Source: Candidatus Raymondbacteria bacterium RIFOXYA2_FULL_49_16 (lineage in GTDB: Bacteria > Fibrobacterota > OXYB2-FULL-49-7 > XYB2-FULL-49-35). From it: DNA of 16,416 nucleotides. Positions 1-5,285 of this stretch are shown here, piece after piece. The first letter of the stretch is position 1; every line of letters starts with the position of its first letter. The stretch lies in assembly GCA_001789205.1 (NCBI GenBank), contig MFYT01000013.1, positions 1-16,416 on the forward strand. Direction: 5' to 3'. Below the pieces are notes generated by a model that made no database searches, was not told where the DNA came from, and saw nothing but the letters and a program-made list of their open reading frames with translations. The translations under genes and the position numbers were made by a program.

Positions 1-132
1 ATCCATGACAATGACCTGTTCAAAGCCGGAATCCCGAGAAACTTTCAGATATTCGACCCACTCGATTTCATAGCAGAAGTAACCCAGCATATACCGAACA
101 AAGGCGAACATCAGATAAGATATTATGGCTGG

Positions 133-163
133 CTCGCCTCGCGTCGCCGCAAGGCGAGGCGGG
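133..163. repeat. Palindromic insertion 1 in the transposase remnant
   Basis: This 31-base segment separates the Trp codon at 130-132 from the Tyr codon at 164-166 of the transposase and shifts the frame. It is itself a hairpin: 133-142 pairs with 154-163 (ten pairs, one G-T), loop 143-153. The core right arm is GCGAGGCG, a string also present in insertion 4. Confidence 0.7.
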
Positions 164-286
164 TATTCTAATAAGAAGCGGGGTATGAGGGAAAAAGCCG
201 CGGCAGCCGGTGTAGAGCAACCGGAGAAAAAGCCCAGTAAAAGGCAGCTTATGACCTGGGCTGCTCTAATCAAGTGTGTTTATGAG

Positions 287-310
287 GCGATGCACCGAGC
301 TTGCCGAGGT
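287..310. repeat. Palindromic insertion 2 in the transposase remnant
   Basis: These 24 bases sit between the VYE codons (ending 286) and the VDPLKC codons (starting 311) and keep the frame. The segment has imperfect dyad symmetry: CACC at 293-296 faces GGTG at 308-311 around GAGCTTGCCGAG. It resembles the GAGCTTG-centred short palindromes common in environmental bacterial genomes (from memory). Its symmetry is weaker than that of the other insertions. Confidence 0.55.
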
Positions 311-329
311 GTAGACCCCTTGAAATGCC

Positions 330-344
330 TCCGCCAGAGGCGGA
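330..344. repeat. Palindromic insertion 3, TCCGCC-N3-GGCGGA
   Basis: A perfect 6-bp inverted repeat with a 3-base loop (330-335 and 339-344). It stands where the transposase should encode the residues between the first Cys and the Gly-Gly of its Cys-x-x-Cys-Gly-Gly motif. About 17 bases replace an expected 9, so this copy replaced or deleted some target sequence and changed the frame. Same arms as insertion 5. Confidence 0.7.
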
Positions 345-430
345 CGGCGGTTTAATGAAGATAATCAGCTTCATAGACCAGGATGACATCATAGAGCGTA
401 TCCTGAAGCACTGCGGGCTGTGGAAGGACC

Positions 431-459
431 CGCTTCGCTCTCGCGAAAGCGAGGCGAGG
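431..459. repeat. Palindromic insertion 4 in the transposase remnant
   Basis: Lies between the LWKDP codons and the proline-rich PQPRPPPE stretch; boundaries are uncertain by a few bases because both flanks are C/G-rich. It folds with arms 431-438 and 443-451 (eight pairs, one bulged A, tetraloop TCTC). It continues into GCGAGGCG (449-456), which matches the right arm of insertion 1. Confidence 0.55.
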
Positions 460-528
460 CCACAACCAAGGCCGCCGCCCGAAATCTTCATTAAGTTCCC
501 CGCCCTCGAAGAACCGTTGCCTGATTAC

Positions 529-545
529 ACTCCGCCTCAGGCGGA
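529..545. repeat. Palindromic insertion 5, TCCGCC-N3-GGCGGA
   Basis: A perfect 6-bp inverted repeat, 531-536 and 540-545, loop TCA, preceded by AC. Removing 529-545 joins the Pro-Asp-Tyr codons (520-528) to FEDIPSYDD and a stop at 573-575, directly before the terminator-like hairpin. That ending is more natural than the unshifted frame, which runs on to about 651. Confidence 0.65.
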
Positions 546-575
546 TTTGAGGATATCCCATCTTACGATGATTGA

Positions 576-616
576 AGGCTTTGCCGGAAAGTCCCTGGCG
601 AAGCCTTTTTTATTTT
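576..616 (+). terminator. Hairpin plus T-tract after the transposase remnant
   Basis: Arms 576-585 (AGGCTTTGCC) and 597-606 (GGCGAAGCCT) form a ten-pair stem with one G-T pair, followed by T-rich sequence from 606. It starts right after the inferred transposase stop. It fits a Rho-independent terminator, though a hairpin near this end is also expected at an IS91-type element terminus. Bases 617-799 hold nothing else I recognise. Confidence 0.6.
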
Positions 617-799
617 CTTGTTTTCGATGCCTGGAAGGGTTATTTTCTTGACGAGGAGGCCGAATTTGGATGCGGAGAGAGGGACGCGAGGCGGGGGTCT
701 CTATCGAATACCGGAAAGAAATACGCCCTGCACATGCCAGACGGAGGTTAGGCGAACTGGAAAAAGCAATTCCCTATCAATTTATCTTTTTTGTGATCC

Positions 800-828
800 T
801 TGACTACTGCCCGTGGTAAACCTATTTT
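800..828 (+). promoter_or_regulatory. Sigma-70-like promoter for the small membrane protein
   Basis: TTGACT at 800-805 and TATTTT at 823-828 are separated by 17 bases. Transcription would begin near 835, giving a very short leader before the ATG at 847. Confidence 0.5.
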
Positions 829-846
829 TCTGTCCGAGAAAAATCA

Positions 847-1170
847 ATGAAAAAAGCAATGTCCGGTATTTTCCTCGGAATGATCGCCGGCGTCATAGAT
901 GTGATTCCCATGGTGCTGCAAGGCCTAACCTGGGACGCGAATCTTGCGGCCATTTCCATGTGGGTGGTGGTTGGACTATTACTTACCATGACGACTGTCC
1001 GCCTGCCAAGCCCGGTGAAGGGCGTGCTCATTGCGGTACTGGTACTGCTTCCTTCGGCCATCCTCATTGGATGGAAAGAACCTTTCAGTCTTGCACCTAT
1101 TTTAATCATGACCTGCCTGCTTGGAAGCGCTTTGGGATTTTTTATCGAGAAGATTGGCGTACGAAGTTGA
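847..1170 (+). CDS. Small four-helix inner-membrane protein, unknown function
   Basis: The 107-residue protein is almost entirely hydrophobic, with likely membrane segments at about residues 5-25, 33-50, 56-76 and 80-100. Lys-rich and Gly/Pro-containing turns separate them, for example LPSPVKG at 53-59 and GWKEPF at 75-80. No catalytic or binding motif is visible and I do not recognise a named family, although the regular helix pattern and codon structure look like a genuine gene. The ATG follows a weak purine stretch (GAGAAAAA, 836-843) and a promoter-like sequence. It stands alone on the + strand between the transposase remnant and the convergent sulfatase gene, so the context gives no functional hint. 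Confidence 0.7.
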   Translation: MKKAMSGIFLGMIAGVIDVIPMVLQGLTWDANLAAISMWVVVGLLLTMTTVRLPSPVKGVLIAVLVLLPSAILIGWKEPFSLAPILIMTCLLGSALGFFIEKIGVRS

Positions 1171-1180
1171 TCGGACATTT

Positions 1181-1206
1181 GTACCTGGCACCTTTTTGGT
1201 ACCTGG
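1181..1206. repeat. Repeat/hairpin between convergent genes
   Basis: GTACCTGG occurs twice in direct orientation (1181-1188 and 1199-1206). Between them, GGCACC (1187-1192) can pair imperfectly with GGTACC (1198-1203) around a TTTTT loop. It fills most of the 38-base gap between the membrane protein stop (1170) and the sulfatase stop (1209), so it may be a weak terminator or a dispersed repeat unit. Confidence 0.4.
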
Positions 1207-1208
1207 TA

Positions 1209-2492
1209 TTACTTCCCCGGCCTGTCTTTTGGTGAAACCGCGTCACGATCATTCACCACAGCGCCTTGGGGGCAGGGGATATGGCCGGTTAAAAATGGGT
1301 CATTGGTCTCTTTCATCCACTGGTCTAATTGATTCCGCATGGATACCAGCGCATGTGTATAGTTCGGATCTGCCGCGCAGTTGTGCGCTTCGAGCGGATC
1401 GAACACAAGATCGTATAATTCCTCATCCACCCGTTTTCTCTCTTGCCATCCATGGTTGAGCCAGAGATCTTTTGAAGGGCTGTCATCGGTATGGCACGCG
1501 ACAGCGCGGTCACGATCGGGAAAGCGCCTGATATATTTATACTGTTTAGTGCGCACAGCCCTATGCGGATCGTACGACGAATGATAATTGATTTCAGCGA
1601 AAACCGCGTCGCGTACTTCGCTCTTCTCGTTTAGTATCAGCGGCATTAGCGAAACCCCTTCAAGCCAGGGTGGCGGTTCTATGCCAAGATAGTCGCACAG
1701 TGTCGGAAATATATCAACCTGCGAAACAAGGGAATCAAGAACTCTGCTGCCGGAAAAGCCCCCTGGTCCGCGCATTATGAGCATAACGCCTATGCCATGG
1801 TCTGTGAGTGTGCATTTCATTCCTGGAAAGGCTATGCCATGATCGGTTGTTGCAATGACCAGCGTATTACTGCTATGGCCTGTCTTTTCAAGAGCCATAA
1901 GCACTCTGCCCACCCGTTCGTCAAAGATATGGACGCTTTCCTTGTAGTGCGCCATGTCTTCGCGCACCTGTGCAATATCCGGCAGCGGCAATGGCGGCAA
2001 ACAGTAGCCAGGATCATCAAACTTTTTTTCAGGAAAGGGACGATGGGTCTCGGACATGCCCACTGAAAGGAAAAAAGGGCCGGGAATCTCGTTTTCAAGA
2101 AACCGCACTGCTGCCAGATCCATGTCATCATCGGCGGTGCAGAGAACATGATCGTAGCTGATTTTTTTCACATCATGGGCGATATGCTGGACACCCGCAA
2201 GCGCGGTCTTGTACCCGTGTTTCTTAAGCGTATGGATAATATGCCGCGAGTAATCGTTGAGTGAAAACCCCCGGTGCGCAAGGCCCAGCATTCCATTTAC
2301 ATGGGGCGCGGTACCGGTAAGCAGAGAGGCCCTGCTGGGCGAGCAGGTAGGAGACATACAATATGCCTGGCGGAAGAGCACGCCTTCTCGGGCAAGGCGG
2401 TCCAGGTTTGGTGTGGGCATCTGATGACCGTAAGGGCTGATATACCGTCCGGTATCATGCGAATGAATATACAGAATATTCGGTTTTGGCAT
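1209..2492 (-). CDS. Sulfatase, sulfamidase-like (Cys-type, formylglycine-dependent)
   Basis: A 427-residue member of the alkaline-phosphatase-like sulfatase superfamily. The activation and active-site motif C-x-P-S-R is at residues 50-54 (CSPSR, followed by ASLLTG); Cys50 would be converted to formylglycine. Other expected ligands are visible: His12-Asp13 near the N-terminus, His150, Asp217-His218 (TTDHG) and Lys226. The N-terminal layout, with TPNLDRLAREG followed by SPTCSPSRASLLTG, resembles bacterial relatives of heparan N-sulfatase, so a sulfated sugar is a plausible substrate, but specificity cannot be read here. No clear signal peptide is seen, so it may be cytoplasmic. The ATG has a good AAGGGGA ribosome site that overlaps the stop of the LysE-type gene 11 bases upstream, suggesting coupled translation. 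No sulfatase-maturing enzyme lies in the window. Confidence 0.9.
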   Translation of the reverse strand: MPKPNILYIHSHDTGRYISPYGHQMPTPNLDRLAREGVLFRQAYCMSPTCSPSRASLLTGTAPHVNGMLGLAHRGFSLNDYSRHIIHTLKKHGYKTALAGVQHIAHDVKKISYDHVLCTADDDMDLAAVRFLENEIPGPFFLSVGMSETHRPFPEKKFDDPGYCLPPLPLPDIAQVREDMAHYKESVHIFDERVGRVLMALEKTGHSSNTLVIATTDHGIAFPGMKCTLTDHGIGVMLIMRGPGGFSGSRVLDSLVSQVDIFPTLCDYLGIEPPPWLEGVSLMPLILNEKSEVRDAVFAEINYHSSYDPHRAVRTKQYKYIRRFPDRDRAVACHTDDSPSKDLWLNHGWQERKRVDEELYDLVFDPLEAHNCAADPNYTHALVSMRNQLDQWMKETNDPFLTGHIPCPQGAVVNDRDAVSPKDRPGK

Positions 2493-2503
2493 AGCGTCCC
2501 CTT

Positions 2504-3115
2504 TTAGAATAAAAACCCCACTCCTTCATACATCAACTTGCCGGCATAGGCCAGAAGCACGCAGGCGAGAAAGCGCATGAAATAGACATAGGCCTTACCT
2601 GTCAACAGATGGCGCGCTTTACCCGTAATATGGGCAATTAAGATTTTTCCGCCTACAAGACAGAGATAAAAGAGCGCGATAAAGATAACTGCATTGCGCG
2701 GGGAATTTGTCCATGCTTTTATGACCAGGGGGCCGCCCACGGTCATCCAGAAGAGATAGGGGTTGGGACTCAGAAAATTCACCATGACACCTTTGACCAC
2801 TGAGTGCGCCTGCACTGCCTCATGGTCTGGATGGGGGATTTGTGACCTGAAGCTGCCGTAGGCAAGGTAGAGTACAAAAAGGCCGCCAATGCACGAAACA
2901 GCGCCCAGGATTGTTGACGAATGGGCGACATGCATGAGTATTGTGAGTGCGACCGCAATGATGGGCAGGTCGGTAAGCAACGGGGCCAGGGCCACTTTGG
3001 CGCCTTCACGCGTCCCGTATGCAAGGGTATGGGAGATAACGAGCGTGGTAAGGGGGCCTGGTGAAAACCCTGATGAAAGCCCGAAGGTGAGGCCGCTGAG
3101 AATTATAGTCGTCAT
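2504..3115 (-). CDS. LysE/RhtB-family amino-acid exporter
   Basis: The 203-residue protein has the LysE-type start: a hydrophobic first helix, GFSPGP at about residues 16-21, and the downstream GAKVALAPLLTDLP segment. About six membrane helices follow. The middle carries VVKGVMVNFLSPNPYLFW, the family's NPK/NP-type segment before helix 4. Such proteins export amino acids or small metabolites across the inner membrane; substrate cannot be assigned. The ATG lacks a strong ribosome site, and the gene starts 27 bases after the hepT stop, so it may be cotranscribed with the toxin-antitoxin pair. It is closely coupled to the sulfatase gene downstream; I know no established link between the two functions. 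Confidence 0.88.
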   Translation of the reverse strand: MTTIILSGLTFGLSSGFSPGPLTTLVISHTLAYGTREGAKVALAPLLTDLPIIAVALTILMHVAHSSTILGAVSCIGGLFVLYLAYGSFRSQIPHPDHEAVQAHSVVKGVMVNFLSPNPYLFWMTVGGPLVIKAWTNSPRNAVIFIALFYLCLVGGKILIAHITGKARHLLTGKAYVYFMRFLACVLLAYAGKLMYEGVGFLF

Positions 3116-3142
3116 TGTGTATGTGAAAGAGATGCGATGGTT

Positions 3143-3490
3143 TTATAATGAGGTGGATCGACGGATCTTCTTTAATAATGGCAGAACTGCGGGAAGATCG
3201 TTTTGTACGATGCCCCAGACTATCTCATAGTTTACACCAAAGTAATCGTGTATCAGAATGTCCCTCAGGCCGGCCATACGTCGCCATGGCACACGGGAAT
3301 TTTTCTGCCTAATCATCGCAGGAATTTTCTTTGTAGCTTCGCCGATGATCTCAAGATTCCGAACAATCGCATCTTGTGTTTTAGTGTCTTTAGTGAATGA
3401 ACGGTAGTTTATGCCGGATGCGTAATTCTCGATCCGTTTCAAGGCTTCAATCATATCCTCGAGAAGTTCACGTATGCCACGATCAGACAT
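3143..3490 (-). CDS. hepT: HepT-like HEPN ribonuclease toxin
   Basis: A 115-residue HEPN-domain (DUF86) protein. The catalytic RX4HXY motif is intact as Arg76, His81 and Tyr83 (RDILIHDY). In the MntA/HepT module HepT is an RNA-cleaving toxin that MntA silences by adding AMP to the motif tyrosine; that is family knowledge, not shown here. The start at 3490 was chosen because MSDRGIRELL begins the conserved first helix and overlaps the mntA stop by 8 bases (ATGTCTGA). A start at 3541 is possible, but would add 17 residues of out-of-frame mntA sequence. The order antitoxin then toxin matches the family. Confidence 0.88.
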   Translation of the reverse strand: MSDRGIRELLEDMIEALKRIENYASGINYRSFTKDTKTQDAIVRNLEIIGEATKKIPAMIRQKNSRVPWRRMAGLRDILIHDYFGVNYEIVWGIVQNDLPAVLPLLKKIRRSTSL

Positions 3491-3803
3491 ATGCCAGGTC
3501 TTTCTTGATGTCCGCGACCGTGGTGCGGCTTCGGATGGCATTTACCCCGTCTTTCGTAAGCATATCGACCCTTCTTCCTGTCTTTTTTTCGAGGAATTCC
3601 TTCATTTCAAAGAAGGCAAAGCCGATAGGTTTCGCGAGATGAACGACAAGATCAACATCGCTGTTGATGGAGGGGCGTCCAGAGGCAAATGAGCCAAACA
3701 GCGCCATTTTCCGTACGCCATATTTACTGCGCAAAACAGGCAGCAAACTATGAAGGGTCCGGATCATGTTCCTGCGCTGGATTGTGGTGTTCTTTGAAGT
3801 CAT
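3483..3803 (-). CDS. mntA: MntA-like minimal nucleotidyltransferase antitoxin
   Basis: A 106-residue minimal nucleotidyltransferase. The GSX10DXD motif is exact: Gly37-Ser38, then Asp49 and Asp51 (GSFASGRPSINSDVD). The third acidic residue is likely Asp80 (RRVDML). All residues needed for AMP transfer are therefore present, which fits the AMPylating antitoxins paired with HepT. Its 3' end overlaps hepT by 8 bases. The ATG at 3803 has no Shine-Dalgarno sequence; a second Met at residue 13 follows AGGA but at very short spacing. Two modes of expression are plausible: from the promoter-like sequence just upstream, which would give an almost leaderless mRNA, or coupled to nadD, whose shifted frame would end in an ATGA overlap here. 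Confidence 0.9.
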   Translation of the reverse strand: MTSKNTTIQRRNMIRTLHSLLPVLRSKYGVRKMALFGSFASGRPSINSDVDLVVHLAKPIGFAFFEMKEFLEKKTGRRVDMLTKDGVNAIRSRTTVADIKKDLAYV

Positions 3804-3811
3804 ATGTGATA

Positions 3812-3840
3812 AATATACCCTTTTTCGGATAAAGGCGCAA
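3812..3840 (-). promoter_or_regulatory. Possible promoter for mntA/hepT
   Basis: On the minus strand a TATATT -10 box (3812-3817) lies exactly 17 bases downstream of TTGCGC (3835-3840). The -10 match is good, the -35 weak. Only eight bases separate the -10 box from the mntA ATG, so the transcript would start at or next to the start codon. Confidence 0.4.
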
Positions 3841-4380
3841 TTACCGGCCTTGGGTTGCAGCGAGCGATTTCCTGATCTCTGTGGACGAGAGATCGACCGG
3901 TTTCATGGGAAAGCAGGTCATCTTTTCCCGGTATTCCGGATAGTCTTTCAGCGGTTTGTAACCGGGCCGGGCGGCCACGGCAATGGTCGCCAGTTTGAAA
4001 ATACGCGCGGGCCGCTTCCATTTTTTAATTTCGGGGATGTTGTCTGCGCCCATGATGAACACCAGGCGCGCCTTGGTTTTTCTTTTAAAATGCGCGAGGG
4101 TCTGCCAGGTGTAGGTAGTCCGCTTCCGGGCAATTTCAAAGTCTGAGACGCGGATTTTTTTTTGTTTCTTGAAAGCAGCGGTGAGCATGGTGAGCCGTTC
4201 GGAAATCGAAAACAGGGGTGGTTTTTTGTGCGGGGGAATTCCCGCAGGAACAATATAGAGCCAAGAGAGGGAAAGTTCTTGGATTGCGCTTTTAGCAAGG
4301 GCAACATGGCCTTTGTGCACTGGGTCGAAGACGCCGCCGAGAATGCCGATACGCTCCTCAGCCAGAGGTTTTTTCAGCAC
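3841..4380 (-). CDS. nadD: Nicotinate-nucleotide adenylyltransferase, C-terminus probably frameshifted
   Basis: NadD joins nicotinate mononucleotide to AMP in NAD synthesis. The 179-residue product has the nucleotidyltransferase signature GGVFDPVHKGH (15-25), PPHKK (49-53), GADN (111-114) and the C-terminal LSSTEIR (164-170). It stops nine residues after that motif, lacking the usual tail of about 20 residues containing a Pro and a Tyr-Ile pair. One extra base in the ACCCAAGG run (about 3847-3854) would open the frame ending PLSEKGYIYHI at 3800-3802, with Pro and Tyr-Ile at nearly the expected spacing; see findings. The start at 4380 is GTG, overlapping the bamD-like gene by 23 bases; no better in-frame start precedes IGILGG. 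Confidence 0.88.
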   Translation of the reverse strand: MLKKPLAEERIGILGGVFDPVHKGHVALAKSAIQELSLSWLYIVPAGIPPHKKPPLFSISERLTMLTAAFKKQKKIRVSDFEIARKRTTYTWQTLAHFKRKTKARLVFIMGADNIPEIKKWKRPARIFKLATIAVAARPGYKPLKDYPEYREKMTCFPMKPVDLSSTEIRKSLAATQGR

Positions 4381-5281
4381 TGCTTTTTGCCCGTTTATTC
4401 ATCTTCTTTTCAATCTTGGCCTGGAGCGAGGAGAGGTCGGCTGAGAGGCTGTCGATATATTTTTTGATGTCGGTCCGGTTGTCGTAGGGGATGAACCCAA
4501 AGAGGTGAAAGACGAACGAGGCCCTGCTCCGCTTTGGTTCGAGCGTGAAGTTGTTTTTTTCCCGTTCAATGAGTGTGGCGATCATTTGACCGCACGTGTC
4601 AGCCTGGTTCCGGGCATCGGTGAAATTCTTCTGCATGAAAAAGGAGCGCGCCCATTCGTACCGGCCGCGCGCGACCCAGCGCGAGCCAGGGTAGGTTTTT
4701 TCGAGAAGCTGGAAATAGTGGATGGCCGACGACGGGTAGCCCATTTTCCTGTAGAGCCGGCCCGCGAGAAACTCCTTTTCGGCAAGTCGGTCGAGACAGA
4801 GCTGTTTGATGTTTTCGATGTCGGGTACAAGGTCGCTTTGGGGATAGGTCTCGAGAAAGAATTCCGCCTCGTCAATGGCCTTGCGCGTTGTCTCCTGGTC
4901 CAGGCGCGCGGGCAGGGTCTCGGCGTACATGGTTTTGCAGAGATAATAGAGCGCGTCGTCGGCAAAGGGGTTGTCGGCGGGGAATTCGTTTAAAATGATC
5001 CGGAACGCCTGCTCGGCCGCGAGATAGTCTTCGAGGTTGAAGTTGCACAAGCCAATGTAGTACTGCACCTCGGCGATGCTGGCATTGCCCGGGTAGTCGA
5101 ATTTGATCTGGTCGAACCGCTCCTTGGCCTGGAAAAAGCGGCCTTTGTCGAATTCTTGTTTGGCCTCGGCAATGAGGTCCTCGACCAGCGGTTCCATCTG
5201 TGTATAGCGCGGTCCGCATCCGTAAAAGAAGAAAAGGCACGCGGCAAGCGTGCAGCAGAGAGCGCGGGCATGTGTTTTCAT
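4358..5281 (-). CDS. bamD: BamD-like outer-membrane assembly lipoprotein
   Basis: BamD is the essential lipoprotein of the BAM complex that inserts beta-barrel proteins into the outer membrane. The 307-residue product begins with a basic, hydrophobic signal ending FFFYGC, so Cys22 would be lipidated; the bulky residue at -3 is unusual for a lipobox. TPR-like repeats follow: EAKQEFDKGRFFQAKERFDQ, YYIGLCNFNLEDYLAAEQAF, and later LAGRLYRKMGYPSSAIHYF with LLEKTYPGSRW, the classic BamD pattern. The C-terminal 60 residues (TDIKKYIDSLSADLSSLQAK and a Lys-rich end) extend beyond the usual size of about 245 and look coiled-coil. The gene starts four bases after the cpoB-like stop and overlaps nadD, so the three are probably one operon. 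Confidence 0.85.
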   Translation of the reverse strand: MKTHARALCCTLAACLFFFYGCGPRYTQMEPLVEDLIAEAKQEFDKGRFFQAKERFDQIKFDYPGNASIAEVQYYIGLCNFNLEDYLAAEQAFRIILNEFPADNPFADDALYYLCKTMYAETLPARLDQETTRKAIDEAEFFLETYPQSDLVPDIENIKQLCLDRLAEKEFLAGRLYRKMGYPSSAIHYFQLLEKTYPGSRWVARGRYEWARSFFMQKNFTDARNQADTCGQMIATLIEREKNNFTLEPKRSRASFVFHLFGFIPYDNRTDIKKYIDSLSADLSSLQAKIEKKMNKRAKSSAEKTSG

Positions 5282-5285
5282 GGGA

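Larger units (their letters stand above)
1..575 (+). pseudogene. IS91-like (Y2) transposase remnant, C-terminal part, broken by palindromic insertions
   Basis: The 5' end lies off the left edge. Frame 1 from base 1 encodes a conserved stretch of IS91-type transposases (FIAEVTQHIPNKGEHQIRYY, then GW at 127-132). The protein resumes at 164 in frame 2 as YSNKKRGMREK, reaches VYE (278-286), resumes at 311 with VDPLKC, then at 346 in frame 1 as GGLMKIISFIDQDDIIERIL, and again from 460. Each break is filled by a short GC-rich palindromic segment. If 529-545 is also removed, a natural ending FEDIPSYDD-stop appears at 546-575. The family normally has a Cys-x-x-Cys-Gly-Gly zinc-type motif here; the second Cys is lost at the third palindrome. 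Frameshifts and in-frame stops mean it cannot make a working transposase. Family assignment rests on recalled motifs. Confidence 0.8.

Noticed and set aside
125-355. A 76-codon + strand frame in the transposase remnant beginning at the first hairpin
   Set aside because: It is the frame 2 part of the same broken transposase; its ATG is not a real start.
301-651. A 116-codon + strand frame starting in the transposase remnant
   Set aside because: It only joins transposase pieces with translated palindromes and is not a separate gene.
3491-3541. An upstream start for hepT giving 17 more residues
   Set aside because: These codons are out-of-frame mntA sequence; the 8-base overlap start fits the family's length and first helix.
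4505-4993. A 162-codon + strand frame opposite the bamD-like gene
   Set aside because: Shadow of the GC-rich bamD codons; no protein motif.
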